From contig DASQAT010000044.1 of the NCBI GenBank assembly GCA_035635555.1, positions 1-62,810 of the forward strand: a DNA stretch of 62,810 nucleotides, read 5' to 3'. The position numbers were made by a program, and so were the translations under genes. The stretch comes from Candidatus Dormiibacterota bacterium (GTDB lineage Bacteria > Acidobacteriota > Polarisedimenticolia > Gp22-AA2). Shown here piece by piece: positions 26,645 to 34,303 of the stretch (position 1 is the stretch's first letter; every line of letters starts with the position of its first letter). The notes below the pieces were generated by a model. The model was not told the origin of the DNA and searched no databases. It was given only the letters and a program-made list of their open reading frames with translations.

Positions 26645-27448
26645 TCATGGGGCCGACCGATCCGCCTCCACCCTGTTGGTGAGACGTCCGATCCGATCGA
26701 TGGATACGGTCACTTCATCATCCGGGTGGAGGGGCCCCACGCCTTCGGGGGTCCCGGTGGCGAGGAGATCTCCGGGCAGGAGAGTCATGACTCCGGACAC
26801 GAAGCAAACGAGCTCGGCGACGCCGAAGATCATGCGGGATACCGGGGACGACTGGCGCCGCCGGCCGTTGACGAACGTCTCCACGGCCAGATCGTCCGGG
26901 CGCAGGCCGATGGCGATGACCGGCCCGCAGGGGCAGAACGTGTCGAACCCCTTGGCCCTTGTGAACTGGACATCCGACTTCTGGAGATCCCGGGCGGTGA
27001 CGTCGTTGACGCACGTGTATCCGAGCACGTAGTCGAGCGCGCGCGATGCCGGAACGTGCCGTGCCCTGCGACCGATGACGACGCCCAGCTCACCTTCGAA
27101 ATCGACGCGTCCGCCGGCCGCGGGCAGGAGAATGGTTCCGCCCGTCGGCAGGATGGACGACGGCGGTTTCAGGAAGAGCAGCGGCTTTTCGGGTGCGTCG
27201 TGGCCGAGCTCGGCGATGTGATCCCGGTAATTGCGCCCGACCCCGACGATCTTCGACGGCGCGCACGGCGGCAGGGGCTCCCACCCGGCGACCGGCACGC
27301 TCTCCCGCGCGGCGCGTTCCGGAAGAAGGAACGGATCGTCTGCGAACGGATCCCCCTGGATCGGGCGCGCCCGCCCGTCGTCGTCGAGGAGAGCGAAGAA
27401 GGTCAGGCGGCCGTCGCGGAAACGGGCCAGCCGGAGAACGGCCCCCAC
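26645..27448 (-). CDS. Fumarylacetoacetate hydrolase family protein
   Basis: 267 residues. The FAH-fold core starts at GVGRNYRDHIAELG and has the metal ligands in VDFEGELGVVIGRRAR (E-x-E) and CVNDVTARDLQK (Asp). Later signatures are ITCLLPGDLLATGTPEGVG-like (TLLPGDLLATGTPEGVG). The family covers acylpyruvate hydrolases, 2-hydroxyhepta-2,4-dienedioate isomerases and oxaloacetate decarboxylases; the specific reaction cannot be assigned. GTG 27448 lies 3 bases after the efp stop, so it is probably cotranscribed with efp. Confidence 0.9.
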   Translation of the reverse strand: MGAVLRLARFRDGRLTFFALLDDDGRARPIQGDPFADDPFLLPERAARESVPVAGWEPLPPCAPSKIVGVGRNYRDHIAELGHDAPEKPLLFLKPPSSILPTGGTILLPAAGGRVDFEGELGVVIGRRARHVPASRALDYVLGYTCVNDVTARDLQKSDVQFTRAKGFDTFCPCGPVIAIGLRPDDLAVETFVNGRRRQSSPVSRMIFGVAELVCFVSGVMTLLPGDLLATGTPEGVGPLHPDDEVTVSIDRIGRLTNRVEADRSAP

Positions 27449-27451
27449 GGA

Positions 27452-28012
27452 TCACTTCGCCCGCTCGAGATACTTCCCTTCGGCCGTATCGATGCGCACG
27501 ACGTCACCCACGTCGATGAACTGCGGCACGCTGACCTGGAGCCCGGTCTCGAGAACGGCCGGCTTGCCGCTGTTGGAGGCCGTCGCCCCCTTCATCCCCG
27601 GCTGGGTCTCGACCACCTTCAGGTCGACGGTGATCGGAAGTTCGACCCCGACGGGCCGGTGCTCGTAGAACTCCACCAGGACCTTGGTGTTTGGAACCAG
27701 GTAGTCGACCACCTGCCCGAGATCCTGCCGGGTGATGGCGACCTGGTCGTAGGTGTCGGTGTTCATGAAATGGAAGTCGTCCCCGGAGGCGTACAGGAAC
27801 TCCATCTCGTGCTCCTCCAGGTCCGCCTTCTCGACGCGATCCTCCGAACGAAAGCGGTACTCGAAGCTGTTTCCGGACTTCAAGTTGCGGAGCTTGGCCT
27901 GCACCATGCCGCGCCAGTTTCCGGGTGTGATGTGCTGGACGCTCAGGATGCGGCACAGGTTTCCTTCGTGGAGGATCGCCATGCCGGAACGCAATTGTGT
28001 CGCCTGGATCAT
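27452..28012 (-). CDS. efp: Elongation factor P with asparagine at the modification tip
   Basis: 186 residues, normal for EF-P, which rescues ribosomes stalled on polyproline. Three domains are recognisable: KOW-like (1-65), the OB fold (about 66-127, FEYRFRSEDRVEKADLEE and HFMNTDTYDQVAI) and the C-terminal OB domain (PGMKGATASNSGKPAVLETG, VPQFIDVGDVVRIDT). The tip loop that reaches the tRNA reads PGNWRG, where E. coli has PGKGQA. The lysine that receives beta-lysine (or Arg for rhamnose) is replaced by Asn32. No epmA, epmB or earP is in the window. ATG 28012 is chosen by homology and by the promoter at 28071-28099. Confidence 0.96.
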   Translation of the reverse strand: MIQATQLRSGMAILHEGNLCRILSVQHITPGNWRGMVQAKLRNLKSGNSFEYRFRSEDRVEKADLEEHEMEFLYASGDDFHFMNTDTYDQVAITRQDLGQVVDYLVPNTKVLVEFYEHRPVGVELPITVDLKVVETQPGMKGATASNSGKPAVLETGLQVSVPQFIDVGDVVRIDTAEGKYLERAK

Positions 28013-28070
28013 CGCTCGGTCCTTCGCCTTGGATGCCGGTGCTGCGCCCGTCCATCGTTCCGACCCGCGG

Positions 28071-28099
28071 ATTATACCGGCCGCACAGCGGGCCTGCAA
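28071..28099 (-). promoter_or_regulatory. Promoter for efp
   Basis: A perfect TATAAT on the minus strand (28076-28071), 17 bases from TTGCAG (28099-28094). The predicted start near 28064 gives a leader of about 50 bases. Confidence 0.6.
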
Positions 28100-28140
28100 G
28101 CCGCATCCGGCGCGCCCTACGCAAAGGCGGGCGGGCGTCG

Positions 28141-28170
28141 TTGACAGGTCTCCCGTCGCGGACTTAGGCT
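28141..28170 (+). promoter_or_regulatory. Promoter for nadE, predicted leaderless
   Basis: A perfect TTGACA (28141-28146), 18 bases and TAGGCT (28165-28170). Six bases separate the -10 box from the ATG at 28177, so transcription should begin at or very near the start codon. Confidence 0.5.
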
Positions 28171-28176
28171 CTCGCA

Positions 28177-29034
28177 ATGAGGGCGCGAAACGAGCAACGG
28201 ACGTTCGATATCCCGGCCGACCTCGACTTCGAGGCTTCGACCGCCGCCGCGCTGCTGGCCGATTTCATCCGGCGGGAGACCCGCAAGGCGGGATTCTCGC
28301 GCGCCGTCCTGGGGCTTTCGGGCGGTGTCGACTCCGCCGCCACGGCGGCTCTGGCCGTGCGGGCGCTGGGGGCCGGGAACGTCGTCTGCGCCCTCCTCCC
28401 CTACCGCACGTCGAGTCCGGACAGCCTGAGCGACGCCCGCCTCATGGTCCGCCTCCTCGGGACGAGGAGCGTGCGGCTTGCGATCACGCCGATGATCGAC
28501 GCCTACTTCGAGCGACAGAGACGGGCGTCGGCGCTCCGGCGCGGCAACAAGATGGCGCGCGAGCGGATGGCGGTGCTCTACGATCTTTCGGCCCGCGAGC
28601 GGGCGCTGGTCGTGGGCACGAGCAACAAGACCGAGCTGCTCCTGGGGTACGGAACGATCTTCGGTGACCTGGCCTGCGGGATCAATCCGCTCGGGGACCT
28701 GTACAAGACCCAGGTCCGGGGGCTGGCGCTGCACCTCGGCGTGCCCGGCCACATCGTCCTCAAGACCGCGACCGCCGACCTGTGGCCCGGCCAATCGGAC
28801 GAGCAGGATATCGGGGCCCCCTACGTGGAGGTCGACCGGCTCCTTCATCTCCTGGTCGACCGGCGCGCGTCGCCTCAGGAGGCCATGGCTCTCGGGTTCG
28901 CGCGTCCGATGGTCCGGCGCATCACCAGGCGCATCAGCGCGACGCAGTTCAAGCGGCGGACGCCGCTCATCGCGAAGGTCTCGCCGCGCACCGTCGGGAT
29001 CGACTTCCTGTATCCACGCGACTGGGGAAGATAG
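28177..29034 (+). CDS. nadE: NAD+ synthetase (short, ammonia-type)
   Basis: 285 residues. It amidates nicotinate adenine dinucleotide to NAD+ using ATP and ammonia. The PP-loop ATP site is LGLSGGVDSAATAALAV (about 48). Other signatures: ERMAVLYDLSARERALVVGTSNKTELLLGYGT and DLYKTQVRGLALHLGVP, and the LWPGQSDEQDIGAPY loop. There is no fused nitrilase-type glutaminase domain, so ammonia must come free or from a separate glutaminase such as the product at 22301. It starts a plus-strand run nadE-rsmI-smpB. Confidence 0.96.
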   Translation: MRARNEQRTFDIPADLDFEASTAAALLADFIRRETRKAGFSRAVLGLSGGVDSAATAALAVRALGAGNVVCALLPYRTSSPDSLSDARLMVRLLGTRSVRLAITPMIDAYFERQRRASALRRGNKMARERMAVLYDLSARERALVVGTSNKTELLLGYGTIFGDLACGINPLGDLYKTQVRGLALHLGVPGHIVLKTATADLWPGQSDEQDIGAPYVEVDRLLHLLVDRRASPQEAMALGFARPMVRRITRRISATQFKRRTPLIAKVSPRTVGIDFLYPRDWGR

Positions 29035-29038
29035 GTTG

Positions 29039-29920
29039 ATGGGCTCCGAGCGAGGGGCGCGGGGGACGCTCTATGTCGTCGGCACCCCGATCGGCAATCT
29101 GGACGATCTGTCTCCACGGGCCGTCGAGGCCTTCGCCGCGAGCGATCTCATCGCGTGCGAGGACACGCGCCGCTCCAGGACCCTGTTGTCGAGGCACGGA
29201 CTCACGACACGGCTCGTGAGTTATCACAAGTTCAACGAGATGCGCCGCCTTCCGGACCTTCTCGAGACGCTCGGTCGTGGTGGTCGGGTGTCCCTGGTGA
29301 GCGATGGCGGGACTCCGGGAATTTCCGATCCAGGAGCGCGCCTCGTGAACGCCGCCCGGAGCGCGGGCCACGTCCTCGTTCCGATCCCGGGCGCCTCGGC
29401 GATCACGGCCCTCCTCTCGGTCAGCGGCCTCGACCCGGGCCCCTTCACGTTCATCGGCTTCCTGCCCCACCGCAAGGGTGAACGGCGGAGAGCCCTCGAG
29501 TCCTTGCGCGCCGAGCCGCGTCCCCTGCTGTTCTTCGAGTCGCCCCGACGCGTCGTCGCGACGCTCACGGACGCTCTCGAGATCCTGGGTGATCGCGGCG
29601 CGCTCCTGGGGAGAGAGATGACCAAGGTGCACGAGGAGTTCGTCGCCGGCACGGTCCGTACGCTGATCGCGGCGTTCGAGGGACGCGAGGCCCGGGGAGA
29701 GATAGCGTTCCTGCTGGCCGGGGCGGGCCCATCCCCCTCCGCCGCCGCGGCCCCGGTCGGGCCGGAAGCCCGACCCCGCGAGGGGCCCGGCCGCCGGGTG
29801 CGCCTCCTGATCGAGTCCGGCGTGGATCGCAAGGAGGCGATGCGGCGCGTGGCGCGGGAGACGGGTCTCTCGCGTCGCGACCTCTATCGCATGATCCTGC
29901 GCGATCGGGAGGAGGAGTGA
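29039..29920 (+). CDS. rsmI: 16S rRNA 2'-O-ribose C1402 methyltransferase
   Basis: 293 residues. RsmI methylates C1402 of 16S rRNA with SAM. The tetrapyrrole-methylase fold is clear: LYVVGTPIGNLDDLSPRAVE, LIACEDTRRSRTLL, VSLVSDGGTPGISDPG, VPIPGASAITALLSVSG and FIGFLPHRKGERR. The C-terminal helical tail (GVDRKEAMRRVARETG) is typical. ATG 29039 lies 4 bases after the nadE stop; a TTG three bases earlier is possible. The stop overlaps smpB as GTGA. Confidence 0.97.
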   Translation: MGSERGARGTLYVVGTPIGNLDDLSPRAVEAFAASDLIACEDTRRSRTLLSRHGLTTRLVSYHKFNEMRRLPDLLETLGRGGRVSLVSDGGTPGISDPGARLVNAARSAGHVLVPIPGASAITALLSVSGLDPGPFTFIGFLPHRKGERRRALESLRAEPRPLLFFESPRRVVATLTDALEILGDRGALLGREMTKVHEEFVAGTVRTLIAAFEGREARGEIAFLLAGAGPSPSAAAAPVGPEARPREGPGRRVRLLIESGVDRKEAMRRVARETGLSRRDLYRMILRDREEE

Positions 29921-30399
29921 GCCGCGGGAAGGACAAGGATCCGGCCGGTCGCGTGCTGGCGTCGAACCGCCATGCGTTCCACGCCTATTTCATCGGGGAG
30001 CGCCATGAGGCCGGCCTGGCGCTGCTCGGGACGGAGGTGAAGGCGCTGCGCGAGGGGAAGGCGAACCTCAAGGACGCCTTCGCGCGGGTCGACGGACGCG
30101 AGGTCTACCTGCACAACTGTCACATCTCCCCCTATTCGCACGGCGGGTACGCCAATCACGATCCGCTGCGCCCGCGCAAGCTCCTCCTGCATCGCCGCGA
30201 AATCCTCAGGCTGGCGCAGGAGACGCGCTCCGGCGGCCAGACGCTGGTCCCGTTGCGCCTCTACCTGTCGAAGGGCCGGGTGAAGGTCGAGATCGCGCTG
30301 GCCAGGGGGAAGAAGCTCTGGGACAAGCGCCAGGCGATCAAGGAGAGGGACCAGGAGAAAGAGGCGCGGGCCGCGGTGCGTGAGAGACGCCGTTCCTGA
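29917..30399 (+). CDS. smpB: SsrA-binding protein SmpB
   Basis: 160 residues. SmpB delivers tmRNA to stalled ribosomes for trans-translation. The OB-fold signatures are present: NRHAFHAYFIGERHEAGLALLGTEVKALREGK-type opening, YLHNCHISPYSHGGYANHDP, and RPRKLLLHRREI. The basic tail KKLWDKRQAIKERDQEKEAR forms the helix that mimics mRNA in the decoding site. The start is GTG 29917, coupled to rsmI by a 4-base overlap. The tmRNA gene is not found nearby. Confidence 0.98.
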   Translation: MSRGKDKDPAGRVLASNRHAFHAYFIGERHEAGLALLGTEVKALREGKANLKDAFARVDGREVYLHNCHISPYSHGGYANHDPLRPRKLLLHRREILRLAQETRSGGQTLVPLRLYLSKGRVKVEIALARGKKLWDKRQAIKERDQEKEARAAVRERRRS

Positions 30400-30415
30400 G
30401 AGGCGGTTCCTGCGG

Positions 30416-31195
30416 TCAGCGAACGATCCCCTGGAGCGGGCTGCTCGCCCGGGCGTGGAGTTTCTTCGGGATCCGGCCGGCCTCGAAGGCGAGCCGGCCG
30501 GCCTCGACCGCCAGCCGCATGGCGCGGGCCATTTTCACAGGATCGTCCGCGCCGGCGATCCCGGTGTTCATCAGGACCCCGTCGGCGCCGGTCTCCATCA
30601 CGATGGCGGCGTCCGAGGCCGTTCCTACCCCGGCGTCCACGATCACCGGCACGTCCCTGATCTCCTCGAGGAGGATCCTGAGATTTGCGGGGTTCTGGAT
30701 CCCGAGACCCGAGCCTATCGGCGCCGCCAGCGGCATCACCGCCGCCGCGCCCGCGTCGCGCAGACGCTTCGCAACCACCAGGTCGTCGTTCGTGTACGGC
30801 AGGACCGCAAACCCTTCCTTGACGAGAATCCGGGTGGCCAGGAGCAGACCCTCGTTGTCGGGGAACAGGGTCCTCTCGTCGCCGATGACCTCGAGTTTCA
30901 CCAAGTCCGAAAGACCGGCCTCACGCCCGAGACGCGCGGTGCGCACGGCCTCCTCCGCGGTGAAACACCCCGCCGTGTTGGGCAGGAGGGTGATGCGGGC
31001 GGAGTCGATGTAGTCGAGCAGCGACTCTCCGCCTCTCCGCGACAGATCCACGCGCCTCACGGCGACCGTGACCATCGAGGCGCCGGACGCCTCGATCGCG
31101 CGCCGCATGACATCGAAGTCCGGGTACTTCCCCGTGCCTACGATCAGACGCGACGGATAGCTTCGCCCCGCGATGGTGAGGGTCCCGGTCTGCAC
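30416..31195 (-). CDS. thiG: Thiazole synthase
   Basis: 259 residues. ThiG builds the thiazole phosphate ring of thiamine from deoxyxylulose phosphate, dehydroglycine and the sulfur carried by ThiS. It is a TIM barrel with [37 protein letters not shown], the Schiff-base lysine region [25 protein letters not shown] and [23 protein letters not shown]. The start is GTG 31195, 5 bases after thiS. No TPP riboswitch was seen ahead of the pair. Confidence 0.97.
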   Translation of the reverse strand: MQTGTLTIAGRSYPSRLIVGTGKYPDFDVMRRAIEASGASMVTVAVRRVDLSRRGGESLLDYIDSARITLLPNTAGCFTAEEAVRTARLGREAGLSDLVKLEVIGDERTLFPDNEGLLLATRILVKEGFAVLPYTNDDLVVAKRLRDAGAAAVMPLAAPIGSGLGIQNPANLRILLEEIRDVPVIVDAGVGTASDAAIVMETGADGVLMNTGIAGADDPVKMARAMRLAVEAGRLAFEAGRIPKKLHARASSPLQGIVR

Positions 31196-31200
31196 GGTCG

Positions 31201-31401
31201 TTATCCGCCCCCGACGAACTGCACGAACTCCACCCGATCCCCGTCTCGCAGGGTGCTGCGGACGAAGTCCGCGCGCCGCAGGACGTCACCGTTCAATTCC
31301 ACCGCCACCCTCCCCGGTGCCACGCCCAGTGATTCCAGGAGAGCCAGGACCGTGATGTCCGGCGCCGCCTCGCGATCCTCCCCGTTGAGAATGATGGTCA
31401 C
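31201..31401 (-). CDS. thiS: Sulfur carrier protein ThiS
   Basis: 66 residues. A ubiquitin-like fold that ends in the Gly-Gly tail (FVQFVGGG), which is adenylated and turned into a thiocarboxylate to donate sulfur to ThiG. The start [12 protein letters not shown] and the middle [13 protein letters not shown] are typical. Its GTG start is 9 bases after the upstream unknown gene, so thiS-thiG may share that gene's promoter. Confidence 0.95.
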   Translation of the reverse strand: MTIILNGEDREAAPDITVLALLESLGVAPGRVAVELNGDVLRRADFVRSTLRDGDRVEFVQFVGGG

Positions 31402-31410
31402 GCGCCCCGC

Positions 31411-32070
31411 TCACCCCGCGGCCTTGCGTGCCGGCTTCTTGATCACCTGCTTGATCTCCGCGCTCTCCTTTCCGGAGGAGGCCTGGATGATCAGCGCCGC
31501 GGTCCCCTCCTCGAGCAGGGGCAGCGGACAGGAGAGCGACACCTGCCCCGCGTCATCGGTTGCGCCCTCCACGAGCGTCTTCGGCTTGTCGACTGTGCTG
31601 ATCAGCTTCACCCTCACCTTCGCCCCGCCGACGCCCTGACCGGTCGAGGAACGACCCACGAAAAGGGCCAGACGGGCCGTCTCGCCCTCGACGAATCCGT
31701 CCGATCCCGTCATCCTCAGGGCAATCCGCTCCGTGGCCGCCTGCGACAGGAGCCAGTCCATGACGACCTCATCGAAGCTCTTGTGGGAGATGATCCCCTC
31801 GCCGAAGGGGCGGATCTGCTTGCTGTCGTACTTGCCTTCGCGGATGTCGAGAATCATGCGGTTGTGCTGCGTCTCGATCCGCTCGGCGATCTCCTTTTCG
31901 TCGATGCCCTTGACGAGAAGATCGGCATACGATGTGCGGCGCGCCGCCAGGATCTCTCCCCCCACATAGATCAAGGTCTCGATGATCGGATTCTGCTGGC
32001 CCTTGTCTTCGGTCTGGACGTGGAAGGTCTTGCCCTGGTGCTGGACGTCCGTGTTGAAACCCGTGACCAT
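31411..32070 (-). CDS. Conserved-looking protein of unknown function
   Basis: 219 residues, no signal peptide or membrane segment. The N-terminus MVTGFNTDVQHQGKTFHVQTEDKG has an alternating pattern typical of a small beta-rich domain. A helical middle follows (KEIAERIETQHNRMILDIREG), then from about 115 a beta-sandwich-like C-terminal region (ARLALFVGRSSTGQG, GAKVRVKLISTVDKP, GQVSLSCPLPL) that resembles a bacterial Ig-like or carboxypeptidase-regulatory-like fold. I recall similar openings in Acidobacteria and myxobacteria, with no assigned role. The promoter places RNA start at the ATG itself. It is followed closely by thiS and thiG. Confidence 0.75.
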   Translation of the reverse strand: MVTGFNTDVQHQGKTFHVQTEDKGQQNPIIETLIYVGGEILAARRTSYADLLVKGIDEKEIAERIETQHNRMILDIREGKYDSKQIRPFGEGIISHKSFDEVVMDWLLSQAATERIALRMTGSDGFVEGETARLALFVGRSSTGQGVGGAKVRVKLISTVDKPKTLVEGATDDAGQVSLSCPLPLLEEGTAALIIQASSGKESAEIKQVIKKPARKAAG

Positions 32071-32076
32071 GCGGCC

Positions 32077-32106
32077 ATCTTAGGGCAAGCCTCGAAAGGG
32101 CGTCAA
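32077..32106 (-). promoter_or_regulatory. Promoter, predicted leaderless, for the unknown gene-thiSG operon
   Basis: Minus strand TTGACG (32106-32101), 18 bases and TAAGAT (32082-32077). Six bases separate the -10 box from the ATG at 32070. Confidence 0.5.
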
Positions 32107-32153
32107 GGACGCGGCCGCGCGTGCGATCCACCTGTGCTACAGTCCCGGCGATC

Positions 32154-33233
32154 ATGACGGACACGATCGGCGACGGCACTGCGGTGGTTCTCTGCGACGG
32201 CGGTTTCGGGACGACCGAGGGGAAAACTGCGCACGGATTGGTGCGCCACACGGAGCGTTACCGGGTCCTGGCCGTCATCGACGGAAGCCTGGCGGGCCGG
32301 GACGCGGGCGATGTCCTCGACGGCACGCCTGCCGGGATCCCGATCGTCCTGGACCTCGAGGAGGCGATCCGTGCGGCGGGTCGCCGGCCCGATTATCTGG
32401 TCGTGGGCGTCGCCACCCACGGCGGGGTCCTGCCGGACAGGCTTCGCCCGACGATCGCCAGGGCGCTGACACGCGGCATCAACGTCGACTCCGGCCTGCA
32501 CGAACTCCTCGGCGATGATCCGGAATTCTCCTCCCTGGCCCGGACGAGCGGCGCCCGGATCCGCGACGTCCGGCGCACTCCCCCGAGCGGGGACATGCAC
32601 GCCTTCACCGGGCGGATCCTGGACGTCGCCTCGATCCGCGTCGCCGTGCTCGGAACCGATTCCGGTGTCGGCAAGCGGACGACCTCCGTCCGACTGGTTC
32701 AGGGTCTCCGTTCACGGGGGATGAGAGCCGTCCTGGTCGGGACCGGCCAGACCTCCTGGATGCAAGGCGTGCGCTACGGTCTGATCCTGGACAGCCTGGT
32801 GAACGACTTCGTCAGCGGCGAGATCGAGCACCAGGTGCTGCGCGCGTTTCGCGAGGAGAAGCCCGATGTCATCGTCATCGAGGGCCAGGGATGCCTGACC
32901 CACCCCGCCTACCCCGGCGGCTTCGAGATCCTGGCGGGGGCCCGGCCCGACGGTATCGTGCTGCAGCATGCCCCGGCGCGCGTGCACTACGACGGCTTTC
33001 CCGAGTTCCCGCTGGCGGGTGTCGAGAAGGAGATGACGGTCATCCAACTGCTCAGCGGCAAGCCGGTCGTAGCGATCGCTCTGAACCACGAGGGCCTGGC
33101 GCCCGAGGAGGTGCGGACGCAGGCGGCGGCCTGCCGCGCGCGGTACGGAATTCCGTGCTGCGACGCGCTCCGTGACGGGGTGGAGCCGATCATTGAGGAG
33201 CTCCATCGCCGGTTCCCGCGCCTGCCGGGATGA
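32154..33233 (+). CDS. dgcN: DUF1611 protein, DgcN-like (D-glutamate N-acetyltransferase)
   Basis: 359 residues. The N-terminal domain (about 1-150) is Rossmann-like (YRVLAVIDGSLAGRDAG; YLVVGVATHGGVLP). The C-terminal domain has a P-loop at about 166 (LGTDSGVGKRTTSVRL), and later VIVIEGQGCLTHPAYPGG. This is the DUF1611 architecture. In marine Proteobacteria DgcN acetylates D-glutamate and the partner DgcA then epimerises it. The following gene is a DgcA-like epimerase overlapping as ATGA, which supports the assignment. A TACAGT at 32138-32143 may be the -10 box. Function here rests on family and pairing. Confidence 0.8.
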   Translation: MTDTIGDGTAVVLCDGGFGTTEGKTAHGLVRHTERYRVLAVIDGSLAGRDAGDVLDGTPAGIPIVLDLEEAIRAAGRRPDYLVVGVATHGGVLPDRLRPTIARALTRGINVDSGLHELLGDDPEFSSLARTSGARIRDVRRTPPSGDMHAFTGRILDVASIRVAVLGTDSGVGKRTTSVRLVQGLRSRGMRAVLVGTGQTSWMQGVRYGLILDSLVNDFVSGEIEHQVLRAFREEKPDVIVIEGQGCLTHPAYPGGFEILAGARPDGIVLQHAPARVHYDGFPEFPLAGVEKEMTVIQLLSGKPVVAIALNHEGLAPEEVRTQAAACRARYGIPCCDALRDGVEPIIEELHRRFPRLPG

Positions 33234-34303
33234 TCCGCGTCGCCCGCGTCGAGGTGATCCCGATTCCCTTCCGGCTGGTCGAGGGTTACCGCATCGCCGG
33301 CCATTCCTACTCGATCGCCGAGAACATCATCGTCAAGGTCGACACGTCCGACGGGCGCACCGGGTTCGGCTGCGCCGCACCGGCGGAGGAGGTCACACGC
33401 GAGACACCCGCCGCCGCACGGCACGCTCTGGACGACCGCCTCGTCCCGCTCCTCCGCATGTCCGACGCCGCCGATCCCTCCGACTTCGCGCGCCGCGCTC
33501 TCGAGGCGGCCCCCTCGTCGCCGGCCGCCCGCGCAGCCTGCGAGATGGCGCTCTTCGATCTCGCCGGGCTCCGCGCGCGCGTCCCGCTGGCGCGCGTCCT
33601 CGGGATGAAGCGGGATCGCCTTCCGACCAGCATCACCCTCGGGATCGACGAGCCGCGGCCGACGCTCGAACGCGCCAGGCGGCACGTGGCCGCGGGATTC
33701 CGAATCCTCAAGCTGAAGATCGGCGAGGACTGGAAGGACGACCTCGGAACCGTGCGCCTGCTGCGCGAAGCGCTGGGTCCGGGGATCCTTCTGCGCGCGG
33801 ACGCCAACCAGGGATACTCCGAGGATGCGGCCCGCCATTTCCTTGCGGGGCTTCCCCCCGGGTCGCTCGAGCTCATCGAACAGCCGACGGCCGCCGCCGA
33901 CCTCTCCCTCCTGCGCCGCCTCACCGACGAGTTCGAATTGCCGATCATGGCGGACGAGTCGGTCCTCGGCGCGGCCGACGCGCGCCGCCTGGCGGAGGCG
34001 CGCGCCGCCGATCTGGTGAACATCAAACTGATGAAATCCGGCGGCCTCTGCGAAGCGCTCGACATCGCGCGCGTCACGCGGGCCGCCGGGATCGGAGGCA
34101 TGATCGGATGCATGGATGAGTCCCGCATCGGCATCGCGGCCGCCCTGCATTTCGCCCTGGCCGCCTCCAACGTCGAGCGCGCCGATCTCGATGGGCATCT
34201 GGACATCGCCGACGACGTCGCCGAGGGAGGCCTGCAGATCGCGAACGGCGAGATCCTGCCTCTTCTCGACCGGGACGGGCTGGGGGTTTCGGTCAGGCTC
34301 TGA
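33230..34303 (+). CDS. dgcA: Dipeptide-epimerase / N-acetyl-D-glutamate racemase-like enolase (DgcA-like)
   Basis: 357 residues, enolase superfamily of the muconate-lactonizing/dipeptide-epimerase branch. The catalytic residues are visible: Lys-x-Lys in ILKLKIGED (about 162), metal ligands in RADANQGYS (about 190), LIEQPT (about 215) and MADES (about 240), and the second Lys in NIKLMKSGG (about 265). These support 1,1-proton transfer at an amino-acid alpha carbon. Paired with dgcN it would convert N-acetyl-D-glutamate to the L form. L-Ala-D/L-Glu epimerase (peptidoglycan recycling) is the alternative. Its end overlaps the convergent activator gene by 11 bases. Confidence 0.85.
   Translation: MIRVARVEVIPIPFRLVEGYRIAGHSYSIAENIIVKVDTSDGRTGFGCAAPAEEVTRETPAAARHALDDRLVPLLRMSDAADPSDFARRALEAAPSSPAARAACEMALFDLAGLRARVPLARVLGMKRDRLPTSITLGIDEPRPTLERARRHVAAGFRILKLKIGEDWKDDLGTVRLLREALGPGILLRADANQGYSEDAARHFLAGLPPGSLELIEQPTAAADLSLLRRLTDEFELPIMADESVLGAADARRLAEARAADLVNIKLMKSGGLCEALDIARVTRAAGIGGMIGCMDESRIGIAAALHFALAASNVERADLDGHLDIADDVAEGGLQIANGEILPLLDRDGLGVSVRL

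Noticed and set aside
30400-30415. tmRNA gene beside smpB
   Set aside because: Only 16 bases lie between smpB and the convergent thiG stop; no tRNA-like ends seen.
31402-31410. TPP riboswitch for thiSG
   Set aside because: Only 9 bases separate thiS from the upstream gene, and the operon promoter appears leaderless.
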